Source: Bryobacterales bacterium (GTDB taxonomy: Bacteria > Acidobacteriota > Terriglobia > Bryobacterales > UBA6623). From it: DNA of 57,537 bases. The stretch lies in the NCBI GenBank assembly GCA_028819215.1, contig JAPPMG010000103.1:1-57537 (forward strand). Direction: 5' to 3'. Shown piece by piece: positions 25,599 to 35,087 of the stretch (its first letter is position 1; the number at the start of each line of letters is the position of its first letter). The position numbers and the translations under genes are program-made. Under the pieces are notes generated by a model, which did no database searches, was not told the origin of the DNA, and saw nothing but the letters and a program-made list of their open reading frames with translations.

Positions 25599-27793
25599 AC
25601 AATGGCCTCCCGCAGCTTCACCGGCTCTTTCGCGACAGCGGGCAGCTCGATCACGAAGCGTGTCCCGGCGGGCTGGTTGTCCTCGACTCGGATGGTGCCT
25701 GCGTGTTCCTCCACGACGCTGCGCACGATCGGTAGGCCTAAGCCGCTGCCCCGATTCTTAGTAGAGAAGTACGGCAAGAACAGGCGCTCCTTGTTTTCCG
25801 CGGAGATGCCCGGACCGGAGTCGGCGACGATTACCTCTACTGCGTCCGAATCGGGGCGCCCCTGCGTAGTGACGACAATCTCTTTGACCCAGCTCTCCTG
25901 GAGCACCTCGGCGGCGTTGTCGATCAGGTTGACGATTGCCCGCTTGAACGCTGGCGGGTCGATCTCGGCCTGCGCGACTTCGGGATCAGTGATCAGCCTT
26001 AGGTCGATGCCAGGCAGTCTTCCGTCAAACACGCCGACTGCGTCTCGCACGACCGCGTTGACATCGTTGGTTCGCGGACGGATCGTCGGGAATCGGGCCA
26101 CATCCGAGAAACTCGAGACCAGGGTGTTCAGGGACCGCACTTCGCGATCAATGGTGTGGGTCAGGCTCTCCAAGGTGTCGCGAATCGCCGCCCGCTCCGC
26201 ATCTGTCTTGGCATCCGCATAGCGGTCCAGCTGGACCTCGATCCTGCCCGCCGCCAGTGCGACTGGGGTGAGGGGGTTCTTGATCTCATGGGCCAGGCGT
26301 CGCGCCACTTCCTGCCATGCTTCAGAACGCTGGGCGCGCACGAGCTCGGTGTTGTCCTCGAAAACGACGACGAAGCCCGACTCCGCCTGACCGGAATCCA
26401 GCGATGAGACTGTGACGCTGAGGTGCTGAGGCTCGCCGCCGCGCTTGACCTCGAACTCCCGGGTCGCGACGCCGGTTCGGCGCGCGCTGCCGAACATGTG
26501 CTCGAACGCAGATCGCTGGGGCTCGTCCAGGACTTCGACGACAGAGTCCAGCGACGACAGGGGTCGCTTGCCGGCGAAGGAACGCGCCGATTCGTTGTGC
26601 TTGAGGATCTTGCCGTTCTCGTCGACCGAGATCACTCCGGGAGTGATGCTCTCGAGGATGGCGTCGATCATTTGGCGGCGCTCGTCGATCTCGGCGTTGG
26701 CGCGGGCGAGGTCGCGGTTGCTGCGCTCCAGCTGCCCGGTTTTGGCTTGCAGCGCCTGTCCCATGCTGTTGAACGACTCGACCAAGGAGCCCAACTCGTC
26801 GATAGCTGCTGTCTGGACGCGGTAGTCGAGGTGTCCGCCGGCCAGCTCGCCCGTGGCATCGAGTAGGGCCTTGACCGGGCGCGTGATCTGCCTCGACGCG
26901 AACTGCGCCAGCCAGACCGCGATGAACAGTGTGAAGATCGTGATCAGCGCTAGCGTATACACGTAGCTGCGCCAGACCACTGGCCGCGCCGCTTCGAGTT
27001 GCTTCCACTGGGTTACTTGCGCTTCCACAAACGCTTGGTCCTGCAGGATCGACGCCGGGATCTTGCGTCCCACCAGTAGCCTGGCCGAGCCCGCCGCCGC
27101 CGCGCGGATGGATACGGCTGCATAGAGCCATCCCTCGGCGATGCCGGATTGCTCGGCGGCGGAAGAGTCTTCCAGCAGCCGCAGCAGGACAGGTGGGGCC
27201 ACTTGGACAGAATTGGCTATGGCCTGCGTGGACTCCTCGCCATTGCCGCTGATGCCCAAGTAGTGTGCGCCGCTATCTCGGAGCAACGCCTTCAGGGATT
27301 CTTCATCGCGTGTCACGCCATGCGCGATGGCATCTGCGGCGCGTTGTGCTCCTCGTTCTAGATCCGTGAGCATTTCCGCCGAAGTGGCTTCAATGAGGCT
27401 CTGCGCGCTCTGAAAGACCCCGATGGTGGGCTGGGAGAACCACTTGTCGAAGTTTCGGTTCAACAACTCGAGCGAATAGACGACATGAGCCGCGATCGGC
27501 AGAATGCTCAGCGTGAGAACGCCGATGACGAGCTTGGTCTTCAAATGCGAGCCCACGACGTTGCCGCGGCGCTCGATGTAGAGCTTGAGCAGATTGCGGA
27601 AGAGCAGGAATCCGAGGGCGACGGCACCCAAGACAATGCACGTGGACAGGGCCCACAGAACATAGGTGACCGTGGAATTCTCCGGTCGGAAGTCGCCGAA
27701 GTCCAAGGACGTGAGCCAAAAGCACACCGCCAGCAACGCCAGCAGTGGCGTTGCGTAGGCGACGATCGTGATCAGTTCCTTGCGCTTGATCAA
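25595..27793 (-). CDS. ntrY: NtrY-like membrane sensor histidine kinase
   Basis: 732 residues, starting at a TTG. Three helices near the N-terminus (10-35, 45-72, 85-112) and one at 285-308 enclose a periplasmic sensor region of about 170 residues. Then HAMP (RQITRPVKALLDATGELAGG), a PAS domain (380-490), the HisKA dimerisation helix with phospho-His in RRLAHEIKNPLTPVALA, and the HATPase with DNAAEV (N box), VADSGPGIS and GSGLGLPIVRSVVEEH. This is the NtrY layout; the paired NtrX-like gene follows. The signal is unknown; NtrY systems affect nitrogen metabolism, redox or envelope functions. A TAGAAT box lies 9 bases before the start. Confidence 0.92.
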   Translation of the reverse strand: MIKRKELITIVAYATPLLALLAVCFWLTSLDFGDFRPENSTVTYVLWALSTCIVLGAVALGFLLFRNLLKLYIERRGNVVGSHLKTKLVIGVLTLSILPIAAHVVYSLELLNRNFDKWFSQPTIGVFQSAQSLIEATSAEMLTDLERGAQRAADAIAHGVTRDEESLKALLRDSGAHYLGISGNGEESTQAIANSVQVAPPVLLRLLEDSSAAEQSGIAEGWLYAAVSIRAAAAGSARLLVGRKIPASILQDQAFVEAQVTQWKQLEAARPVVWRSYVYTLALITIFTLFIAVWLAQFASRQITRPVKALLDATGELAGGHLDYRVQTAAIDELGSLVESFNSMGQALQAKTGQLERSNRDLARANAEIDERRQMIDAILESITPGVISVDENGKILKHNESARSFAGKRPLSSLDSVVEVLDEPQRSAFEHMFGSARRTGVATREFEVKRGGEPQHLSVTVSSLDSGQAESGFVVVFEDNTELVRAQRSEAWQEVARRLAHEIKNPLTPVALAAGRIEVQLDRYADAKTDAERAAIRDTLESLTHTIDREVRSLNTLVSSFSDVARFPTIRPRTNDVNAVVRDAVGVFDGRLPGIDLRLITDPEVAQAEIDPPAFKRAIVNLIDNAAEVLQESWVKEIVVTTQGRPDSDAVEVIVADSGPGISAENKERLFLPYFSTKNRGSGLGLPIVRSVVEEHAGTIRVEDNQPAGTRFVIELPAVAKEPVKLREAIV

Positions 27794-27802
27794 GCTGAGG
27801 TC

Positions 27803-27808
27803 ATTCTA
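27803..27808 (-). promoter_or_regulatory. Candidate -10 box for ntrYX-like operon
   Basis: On the minus strand TAGAAT ends 9 bases before the TTG start of the kinase gene. The position would give a transcript with almost no 5' leader. No -35 element is obvious. Confidence 0.35.
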
Positions 27809-27835
27809 GCGAGACATGAGCATTCGTTGAGCGCC

Positions 27836-28636
27836 TCAGTCTTGGTAACCGCTCGCGGAGGGCGCGCTAGGCGCGCCGCAGCGCTGTGCGGGCGGGTCAC
27901 GGCTGGGGACGATATCGGCATATACATACGTCGGATGAGGATCGCTCACTTGCGTGGAATCGCTGCTGTCAGCAGGCGCTGCGATTTCGCGGTGAACGAC
28001 TCGGCCCGGCCCAGCATTAATGGGCGAGGAGAGCATCGGGCCGTCTACAACGCACGTATGGTACTCGCCGTTTTCGCCGAGGGGGTCGACGCCCGGAGGT
28101 AAATCTGCTAGCAGCTCGCGATCAAACCACCGACCGGCAAACTCGGGAGGAAGAGCAGCGGGATTGACCGATGTGACGATTGCCTTGAGACCGGACGCAA
28201 TCATCTCTTCTGCCAGCAACGCGGTATCTCGGCCCCAGACAGGGAAGATCGGATCGAACCCTGTCCCGCTGAGTCTCTCCTCCCGGTAGCGGCGAATGTC
28301 TTCCAGAAACAGGTCACCGAACGCGAGCTGCGACGCTGCCAGAAGTCTCGGGAGGTCTCGCATTCTTGTCAAGAACTCTTCCATAGCGGACTCGTACTGA
28401 GCGTTGGAGCAAGGGTACGGAATAGGAATTTCGTACAGCGGAACGCCTAGCCGCGCCGCCTGTGCCTGCAGCACCCAAGTTGGTGTTGAGTGAATCGATA
28501 CGCGCTGGAAGTTCTGTGTGACCGTAGTGAAAACTCCCCTGACGGCGAAACGCTCGGGTTGCATCCTGAGGACGTGGAGGGCCCAGGCCGAGTCCTTCCC
28601 GGACGACCAGGAAACTAGGACGGGAGTGGGCTCCAT
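27836..28636 (-). CDS. PP-loop ATPase, Dph6/MJ0570 family (diphthamide synthase-like)
   Basis: 266 residues from the ATG at 28636. The PP-loop ATP pyrophosphatase motif SWSSGKDSAWAL is at residues 9-20. The conserved core continues with EIPIPYPCSNAQYE, AFGDLFLEDIRRYRE, and the family-end signature PPGVDPLGENGEYHTCVVD. Archaeal and eukaryotic relatives amidate diphthine on EF-2; bacterial members have no EF-2 substrate, so the role is unknown, perhaps amidation of another acid. The C-terminal 40 residues are low in complexity and unconserved. A TAGTGT box lies 7 bases before the start. Confidence 0.88.
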   Translation of the reverse strand: MEPTPVLVSWSSGKDSAWALHVLRMQPERFAVRGVFTTVTQNFQRVSIHSTPTWVLQAQAARLGVPLYEIPIPYPCSNAQYESAMEEFLTRMRDLPRLLAASQLAFGDLFLEDIRRYREERLSGTGFDPIFPVWGRDTALLAEEMIASGLKAIVTSVNPAALPPEFAGRWFDRELLADLPPGVDPLGENGEYHTCVVDGPMLSSPINAGPGRVVHREIAAPADSSDSTQVSDPHPTYVYADIVPSRDPPAQRCGAPSAPSASGYQD

Positions 28637-28805
28637 CAAGACAACACTAACAGCCGACCGCTGCGCAGACCGAATCACCGATGACGCGCGGCGCGCCGCG
28701 TGAACCGGGTCCTACGGTCTATTTGTTTGGGACACTGTGGTCCCCACTGCAGCGGTCGAAGCGCAGAGGGTAGATTACGGGCAGATGACCGGACGGAGGT
28801 TTGGA

Positions 28806-29351
28806 ATGCGGAAGGTTCGCTATAGCTGCGCCATGAGCCTTGACGGATACATCGCGGGGCCTGACGGCGAGTACGACTGGATCGTGATGGATCCCGATTT
28901 CGATTTTCAGGCCATGTCGGAGCAATTCGACGCTTACCTACTTGGCCGCAAGACGTTCGAGGTGACCGGTTCGCAGGTTTCCCCTGCATCGTCCGGCATT
29001 CGAACGTACGTGTTTTCGCGGACGCTGCGCCAGCGCGATTACAAGAACATACCGATCATCGGCGAGAACTGGAAAGAGGTGGTGCAGTCGCTTCGCGAGG
29101 AAGAGGGAAAGGACATCTGGCTGTTTGGTGGAGGCTCGCTGTTTCGCAGCCTTGCCGAGGTGGGCCTCGTCGACACCGTGGAAGTCGCGATCGTGCCGGT
29201 ATTGCTCGGAGCTGGCGTTCCACTGATTGCCGGGCCAGACACGCGAATTCCGCTCGAGTTGAAGGAGCACAAGCTCTACGAGAAGACGGGCACCGTCAGC
29301 CTTGTCTACGAGTTCAAGAAACCTAGCCTGACGGCGTCGCCGAGATGTTGA
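28806..29351 (+). CDS. Dihydrofolate reductase-family protein (RibD C-terminal fold)
   Basis: 181 residues. The start is the ATG at 28806, seven bases after a GGAGG ribosome-binding site; an upstream ATG at 28785 is possible. RKVRYSCAMSLDGYIAGPDG is the characteristic N-terminus, LLGRKTFEV the substrate/NADPH region, and DIWLFGGGSLFRSLAEVGLV the nucleotide-binding loop. These proteins are NADPH-dependent reductases of pteridine-like or unknown substrates, distinct from true DHFR. It is a single-gene unit, divergent from the PP-loop ATPase. Confidence 0.9.
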   Translation: MRKVRYSCAMSLDGYIAGPDGEYDWIVMDPDFDFQAMSEQFDAYLLGRKTFEVTGSQVSPASSGIRTYVFSRTLRQRDYKNIPIIGENWKEVVQSLREEEGKDIWLFGGGSLFRSLAEVGLVDTVEVAIVPVLLGAGVPLIAGPDTRIPLELKEHKLYEKTGTVSLVYEFKKPSLTASPRC

Positions 29352-29698
29352 ACCGGGATCTGGCCTTGATCACGCCGCATTGAGGAATGCCGGCGGCCCG
29401 CCTCGGTGCTATCAAGCAAGGTCGACCCCTCTCACGCACGGGCTATTGCGGGGCCGCTTCTTGGTTCGTACGAGCTTCGGGCCGCGCATGCGCACCCTAG
29501 GTCCAATGATCTCGAAGCCTCAATGAGGCCAATTGGGCTCGGCAACGCCTCACAGCCTGTCGTGCAAGGGCATCATTTGCTCCATGCGGTGGTCACTGCT
29601 CTCCGAAAAATCGGGAGGGTGATTGAAGACAGATGGCAACGGGCAACGAGACACCTCGGGCCTACGCATAGCAGTGGTCTGGACGACTCGAGCGCACG
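29352..29698. other. Intergenic region, nothing recognisable
   Basis: The 347 bases after the DHFR-like gene hold only unsupported open frames. They presumably include remains of the 3' part of the decayed GAF sensor gene, but no histidine-kinase motif was recognised. Confidence 0.35.
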
Positions 29699-30257
29699 AC
29701 CAGTGGCCGCGGCATGGGAGGCGCGCTGCGCCAGCACTTCTTCGTCGTCGCCGGTGAACTCCTCACAGTTCGCCTTCTCGGCTAGGAAGAAGTTGCCCAC
29801 GACGGAGCGCTCTGGAAGGTCTGCGAGAACGTCCGCGCGGCCGAGATGCCATGTGAGCGGATCTAGCCTGCGAGCTCGGCGAGCCGCAGCAGCCCCGGCA
29901 GGTCGCACAGGTGCGCGAGCAGGCGCGCGCTGCCGAGCGAGGCCGCTAGCTCGCGCTCCTCGTCGGGGGTGAAGTCGGCGAAGGCGAGATCCCGGGGCGC
30001 GCCCGCCTCGTCCGCGGTGGTGATGACTCCGTAGTGCGAGTCGGAGAACGCGCGGGCTCTATGCGCCACCTCGGCGAGCACCGTGTCGAGGTCGAGACTC
30101 GCGCGGATGTGCAGGATGCCGAGCTGAGGGCGGAGAGGCGCTCGCGGATCGCTGCATTCGTCCGCCACAGCCCGGCGGCGTGCGCCAAGAACGCCTCTTG
30201 CCCTGGAGCGGAACTCGCGATGGATCGAGCGGCCCCAGAGACCCGAAGTGTAGGCAC
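29699..30257 (-). pseudogene. Decayed GAF-domain signalling protein
   Basis: Three minus-strand frames together spell part of a GAF sensor. One gives AIRERLSAL. The next gives ASLDLDTVLAEVAHRARAFS and HYGVITTADEAGAPRDLAF, stops at TAG (29863-29865), and continues IRSHGISAARTFSQTFQSAP. A third resumes VGNFFLAEKANCEEFTGDDE and EVLAQRASHAAA. In intact relatives these run continuously into a PAS or histidine-kinase module. There is therefore a nonsense codon, a deletion around 29800 that removes the GAF centre, and frame changes. The kinase part is missing. Confidence 0.75.
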
Positions 30258-30617
30258 AGACCGATATTAATTAAAATAACACTAGTATTTCCTTGATATA
30301 TATTAAAATTTAACAAAACTATGTCTGTCATGCCTGTATGATTGGGGGTGTTGGCTCAAGGACGCCGCCGCGGGATCCGTCGCCTATCGGGCGGCGGTGC
30401 GTTTGGCTCTGGTTGGCAGGCACAGAGAGGCGGACGGGCTTGCCGGTCGTGCTACGGCGCTAGTCCTCGACACCTGCCGCCTTACGGGAACAGGCTCACC
30501 ATCTTCAATGGACGCCCCTCCCTCGGAGCAAGAGATCCAGGGACGAGATCGCGTATCTCCCGTCCACACGCTGGAGCACGTGCTTGCACCGGGTTCTAGT
30601 GCCACACGGAGCGCACG
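30258..30617. other. Intergenic region with an AT-rich island
   Basis: About 60 bases at 30262-30325 are strongly AT-rich (ATTAATTAAAATAACACTAG, then TATATATTAAAATTTAAC) in a GC-rich genome. The remainder, to the GPP34-P450 start, has normal composition and no recognisable gene. The island could be a promoter/upstream element or a transfer boundary. Confidence 0.45.
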
Positions 30618-32624
30618 ATGCTGAGGTTTGCCGAGGAAATCCTGATTCTCGTCCTTGACGAGGGACGGGGGGATCTGGCCGCTAGCCTGCCCCGGCGCTC
30701 GCTCGACTTGGGGCTCGCCGGAGCCGTGCTGATGGATCTCGCGCTTGAGAACCGCATCGACACGGATCCCGAGCGACTGATGCTGGTCGACGCGACTCCT
30801 TTCGGGGACGAGATCCTCGATCCGACGCTGGCGGAGATCGCGGGGGAGAGCCAGTCGCGGGACATCCGCTACTGGCTCGGGCGGATCGCCGATCAAGGAG
30901 ACCAGGTCCGACGTGCCGCGCTGACCCGCCTGATCGAGCGCGGCATCCTTAGGACTGAGGCGGAAGGACTCCTGTCTATGGTTCCCTCGGTGTCCCGGTC
31001 GCGGCACTATCCGGCCGTGGACGGCCCACCGGTCGAAGAAGCCAGGCTGCGGATCATGCGTGTGCTGTTCAGCGACAATGTCCCGGATCCCAGGGACATC
31101 GCGATGATCGCCCTGGCAAACGCCTGCGGCGTCTTCCGTACCATTCTGTCATCGGAGGAGCGGGAGCAGGTCCGGAGTCGTATCGACCTGCTGACGAATC
31201 TCGACCTGATCGGCCGAACGATGAGCCTGGCGATCAAGGCACTCGAGGCGGCCGACGAACCACCTCCGAAATCACGGCCCCAGAAGAAGATCCCGGTGGT
31301 GCCGGGCCTTCCGCTGCTGGGCAACGGCCTGGCCATACGAAAAGGACTTGTCAATTTCCTTACGCGCCAGTACCGCGAACTGGGCCCGATCTTCGGGATT
31401 CGCGTGCCCGGACGCCGGTTCGTTTGCATGGTCGGTCCTGAAGCGGCCAGTTTCTTGGCTTCGCACGGAAACGCCGTTTTCCGGTCGCTCGAGCCGATGG
31501 CCGAACTCCATAACCAGATGGACGCATCGCGTTCGATCGTGACGATGGACGGAGTCGACCACGTCACCACACGGAAAGCCCAAGCCAAGGGGTACGCGGC
31601 CCGTGTCTTGAACGACCGCGGGACGGAGGTCGTCGACATCACCCGCGCCGAGATTGCCAAGTGGCCGGTGGGAAAGCAGTTCGAGGCGCTGCCTGAGGTC
31701 CAGAACGTCATCGCCGAGCAGATGGGCTACGTGATGGCGGGCGTTTCGCCCCGGGGCTACACCAAGGAGCTGAGCACGCTCCTCGGCGGGCTGCTTCTCA
31801 GCGCGGCAGGGTTTCCGCGGGTCATGAAGCTCCCGCGACTGCGGCGTGCCCGATCGCGGGCCTGCGAGCTGGCTCAGGCCGTTCTCAAGCACAAGCGGGA
31901 GGTGGGTCCGCGCAGGCCGAACCCTGACTTTATCGACCTGATGCTAGATCTGCGCGAGGCCGATCCCCAGCTCCTGCCTGAGACCAACCTGAACCTCACG
32001 GTCCTTGCACCCTACATGGTTGGACTGGACACCACGGCTAGCACATTCGCCTTCATGCTCTACAACGTCCTGAAACGCCCAAGTCTGATGGAGCGCATGA
32101 CGGCGGAAGCAGACGCTCTCTTCGACGAGGGCCTCGTGTCTGGCGAGGGATTGCGGCGGCTCGACGTCTCTCGACGCGCGGCGATGGAGACGCTGCGGCT
32201 CCACCCGACGTCGCCCGCCGTTCTCCGGACGGTCGCCAATTCCTTTGAGTTCGCGGGCCACACGGTACCGGCGGGCACTTTGGTGATGGTCGGCACAGCC
32301 GTGGGACACATGCTCGACGAGTACTTCCCGGATCCGGAGCACTTCGACATCGACCGTTACACCAAGGATAGGGCGGAACACCGGCAGCGCGACGCCTACG
32401 CACCGTTCGGAACCGGCAGCCACCGGTGCCTCGGCAGCGAGCTCGTTCCGCTCCAGCTCAGCCTCACCATGGCTACGATCCTGCGGGAACTCACTCTGGA
32501 GCCGCTCGCCCCGGACAATGTGCTGCGCGTGAGATCGTTCCCAACCATGCAGCCAGTGGGCTTCCGGATTCGAGTGGTTCGGCACAGGACACACAACGCC
32601 CCGACTGCGGGGCAACTCCCATGA
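30618..32624 (+). CDS. GPP34 (GOLPH3-like) - cytochrome P450 fusion
   Basis: 668 residues in one frame. Residues 1-225 form a GPP34 domain: AEEILILVLDEGRG, the LAGAVLMDLALENRI helix, and the C-terminal DPRDIAMIALANACGVF repeat. In eukaryotes this fold binds phosphatidylinositol-4-phosphate membranes. Residues 235-660 form a P450: proline-rich IPVVPGLPLLGNG, I-helix APYMVGLDTTAST, ExxR in METLRLHP, and the haem ligand Cys in FGTGSHRCLG. All catalytic P450 signatures are intact. GPP34 may target the oxygenase to lipid membranes or supply substrate. The stop overlaps the acyltransferase start (ATGA). No ferredoxin or reductase gene is adjacent. Confidence 0.9.
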   Translation: MLRFAEEILILVLDEGRGDLAASLPRRSLDLGLAGAVLMDLALENRIDTDPERLMLVDATPFGDEILDPTLAEIAGESQSRDIRYWLGRIADQGDQVRRAALTRLIERGILRTEAEGLLSMVPSVSRSRHYPAVDGPPVEEARLRIMRVLFSDNVPDPRDIAMIALANACGVFRTILSSEEREQVRSRIDLLTNLDLIGRTMSLAIKALEAADEPPPKSRPQKKIPVVPGLPLLGNGLAIRKGLVNFLTRQYRELGPIFGIRVPGRRFVCMVGPEAASFLASHGNAVFRSLEPMAELHNQMDASRSIVTMDGVDHVTTRKAQAKGYAARVLNDRGTEVVDITRAEIAKWPVGKQFEALPEVQNVIAEQMGYVMAGVSPRGYTKELSTLLGGLLLSAAGFPRVMKLPRLRRARSRACELAQAVLKHKREVGPRRPNPDFIDLMLDLREADPQLLPETNLNLTVLAPYMVGLDTTASTFAFMLYNVLKRPSLMERMTAEADALFDEGLVSGEGLRRLDVSRRAAMETLRLHPTSPAVLRTVANSFEFAGHTVPAGTLVMVGTAVGHMLDEYFPDPEHFDIDRYTKDRAEHRQRDAYAPFGTGSHRCLGSELVPLQLSLTMATILRELTLEPLAPDNVLRVRSFPTMQPVGFRIRVVRHRTHNAPTAGQLP

Positions 32625-33820
32625 CCGGTGCTCGGCCACCGGCCAGCCCGTCACGTTTCCATTCGCTCGACGCGCTGCGCGCGGTCTTGATGATGCTCGG
32701 AGTGGTTCGGCACGCCGCGATGAGCTATGTGCCCACCGTTTATGAGGGCTGGCCGTACAGGGACGCACAACCCGACCCTTTGGCTCGCTGGGTGATCGTC
32801 TTTATCCGGGCGTTCCAGGTGCCGGTCTTCTTTGCTATAGCAGGGTTCTTTGCGGCGTACCTAGTGGAGGCGCGCGGTGTCCGGGCCTTCCTGCGGCATC
32901 GATGGAGCCGGATCGGAGTGCCTCTCGTGGTCGCTTGGCCCGTGATTGCGGTCTCGATATTCTTCGTGGCGAGGTTCGTTTCCCCGTTCAGCGCCGCCCC
33001 GTCAACCATCAGCTACAGCCTAGCCGCCGAGAACATGCCTCTCGCGATCGACTTCCTGTTCGTGCATCTATGGTTCCTCTACGATCTGATGATCCTGTCG
33101 GTGGTCGCGGGCGCGCTACGGGTGCTCGCCGTTCGCATCCCTGAGGGCGTGCGCGCCCGCGCGCTCGATCTCTTTACGCGCTTGGCACACCGGGGAGGCA
33201 TTGTGGTGCTGGCGCTCGCCGCCGGCCTGCCGCTGTATCGGATGCAGTCGTGGGACATCGACTATTACGGTGGGCCGTTTCCGGCACCGCGCCTCGTGGC
33301 ACTGTACGGCCTGTTCTTCGCGTTCGGCTGGATGCTGTTCCGGCGCCGGGAAACTCTGGAAGGGTTCAAACGCCCCGCGTGGATCCACCTCGCCGCAGGT
33401 GTCGCGTGCTTCCTGGTACATCGCTACTTCGTCGACAACGGCTGCCAGCCCGGACCGGACAGGCTCTGTACGGGGACTGCCGAGGGCCATCATCTTGGTG
33501 CGATCGCATTCCTGGCGCTTGCCATGTCGTTGTTGGCCTACAGCCTGTTCGGACTGTTCCTGCGCTACGCAGACAACCCGAGCCCACGCTGGCGCTACAT
33601 GGCCGACGCCTCGTTCTGGATGTACCTCGTCCACATGCCGATCGTTATGTCGCTGCCCATCCTTCTCGCAGACATGCGATTGCCCGGGATCGTCAAGCTC
33701 GCAATTGTCGTGGCCGGGTCGGTGGGCCTGATGCTATTGAGCTATCGGTACTTCGTCCGGTCGACGGCCATCGGGATGCAGCTTAACGGCCGACGCTACC
33801 CGAGGGGCGCGACTTGGTAA
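32621..33820 (+). CDS. Acyltransferase-3 family membrane protein
   Basis: 399 residues from the ATG at 32621, which overlaps the P450 stop; the open frame further upstream is only a shadow. RFHSLDALRAVLMMLGVVRH is the Acyl_transf_3/OpgC signature with the catalytic His in VRHAAM. About ten to eleven transmembrane helices follow (for example PVFFAIAGFFAAYLV and FLFVHLWFLYDLMI). These enzymes transfer acyl groups to sugars or lipids across the membrane. The translational coupling implies that P450 and acyltransferase act on one product, perhaps an oxidised and acylated lipid or glycan; this is inference. Confidence 0.9.
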   Translation: MTGARPPASPSRFHSLDALRAVLMMLGVVRHAAMSYVPTVYEGWPYRDAQPDPLARWVIVFIRAFQVPVFFAIAGFFAAYLVEARGVRAFLRHRWSRIGVPLVVAWPVIAVSIFFVARFVSPFSAAPSTISYSLAAENMPLAIDFLFVHLWFLYDLMILSVVAGALRVLAVRIPEGVRARALDLFTRLAHRGGIVVLALAAGLPLYRMQSWDIDYYGGPFPAPRLVALYGLFFAFGWMLFRRRETLEGFKRPAWIHLAAGVACFLVHRYFVDNGCQPGPDRLCTGTAEGHHLGAIAFLALAMSLLAYSLFGLFLRYADNPSPRWRYMADASFWMYLVHMPIVMSLPILLADMRLPGIVKLAIVVAGSVGLMLLSYRYFVRSTAIGMQLNGRRYPRGATW

Positions 33821-34005
33821 CTGGGGGTGAGCGCGACGATGCGAGCTGACATGCCGGACCGATCGCCTACGTGACCTACCGCGGTGCCGGGGCCTGCTCT
33901 CTGAAGATCGCGGAGTTCGCCGGAGAGTACAGTTCAGCCCGCTCGAGCAATGCCCGGATCGCCGTCATGGGTCAAGGTCCCTGCCTCGAAACACCCAACG
34001 CCTCC

Positions 34006-34968
34006 CTACACGAGCTTGCGATGCTCCAAGAATCCGAGCATCAGCGAGATACACTCCTCCGGTCGTTCAAGCTGGAGGAAGTGGGTCGTCTCGGGCACGA
34101 AATCGTAGTCGAGAGCTACCACTTCATCGAGGTCCACGCTCGGCAGGAATGAGAATGGCTCGGTGGGGTCGGCGCCGATGATCTTCGTGGGACAGGACAG
34201 ATTCTTGATGTCCGCCGCTACCGCCGAGCTATAGAGCTGCTCGAATATCTGAGCCTCGTACTCGCGGGGGCAGCGCAATTGGTACCCGGTTCCCCCGACG
34301 ACACGGCGGAGCGTCGTCCTCGCAATCAGATCTACGGTGCCGGGAACGAGACGGTCGAAGGCGTGCGTGCGATGGAGGCGTTCCGTCAACTCCCCGTGCA
34401 GCTCGAACCGGTCCTGCCGCTTCCGGGCCCGCTCCGCTAGTTGCCTCGCCAGAGCCCTGATGTCTTGAGACTCACGGGTGTGAGCACACGTAGGAGGATC
34501 GAACAAGACGAGGCCCGAAAACCCTATGTCTTCGACAGCCTGAAGGACCGCCGTCACCGCTGACATCGAATGAAAAACCCCAATCTTCGGCTTGTCACCG
34601 AAATTCCGGTCGATGGTTCGGACTACACATGCGTTATCCCGGACAAACGTAGGAATGTTGTGGGTGCGGAGATCCCCGACCGGATTCCACCCGTGATTCC
34701 GGAAGTCGTAGAGAATGAGGTCAAACCGCTCGGAGAGCAAGGACCAGAAAGGAAAGTACGAATCTGCCGAAAGTCCGTTAGCGTGGCTGAGCACCAGCCG
34801 AGGACCATCCGGGTTGCCATGCCGCCTGAGCGTGATGGGGGCGCCGTCCAGCCCGTGTGCTTCGCAGACGGCAAGCGGTTCCGGGATCGTCCAGCGTGAG
34901 GACTGCTGGCGGGTCCCAACGCCCTTCAACGGTTCGGACAGCTCCCCGTCGTCCGGCGTCTCCGCCAT
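34006..34968 (-). CDS. Alpha/beta hydrolase
   Basis: 320 residues from the ATG at 34968; the open frame 39 codons upstream lacks similarity. RLVLSHANGLSADSYFPFW gives the oxyanion-hole HxNG region. DLILYDFRNHGWNP is the conserved strand. The nucleophile is the Ser in VFHSMSAVTA (G-x-S-x-G reduced to H-S-M-S). KIIGADPTEPF and ETTHFLQLERPEE carry the acid and His. Substrate unknown; cytoplasmic, without a signal peptide. Divergent from the dienelactone hydrolase. A TATACT box lies 9 bases upstream of the start. Confidence 0.85.
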   Translation of the reverse strand: MAETPDDGELSEPLKGVGTRQQSSRWTIPEPLAVCEAHGLDGAPITLRRHGNPDGPRLVLSHANGLSADSYFPFWSLLSERFDLILYDFRNHGWNPVGDLRTHNIPTFVRDNACVVRTIDRNFGDKPKIGVFHSMSAVTAVLQAVEDIGFSGLVLFDPPTCAHTRESQDIRALARQLAERARKRQDRFELHGELTERLHRTHAFDRLVPGTVDLIARTTLRRVVGGTGYQLRCPREYEAQIFEQLYSSAVAADIKNLSCPTKIIGADPTEPFSFLPSVDLDEVVALDYDFVPETTHFLQLERPEECISLMLGFLEHRKLV

Positions 34969-35087
34969 GGGCACGACAGTATACCAGCCCTCGGGCGACA
35001 ACCCGCCGCTCACCGATTCGCGTAGAATCAAGACCGACCGAGAGAAGATCCATCGATCCCCAGTAGGATCGTGGCAAGGAGGCATAC

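Noticed and set aside
29406..29972. 188-codon plus-strand frame across the decayed GAF gene
   Set aside because: Arg/Ala-rich C-terminus is antisense to GAF sequence; no domain recognised.
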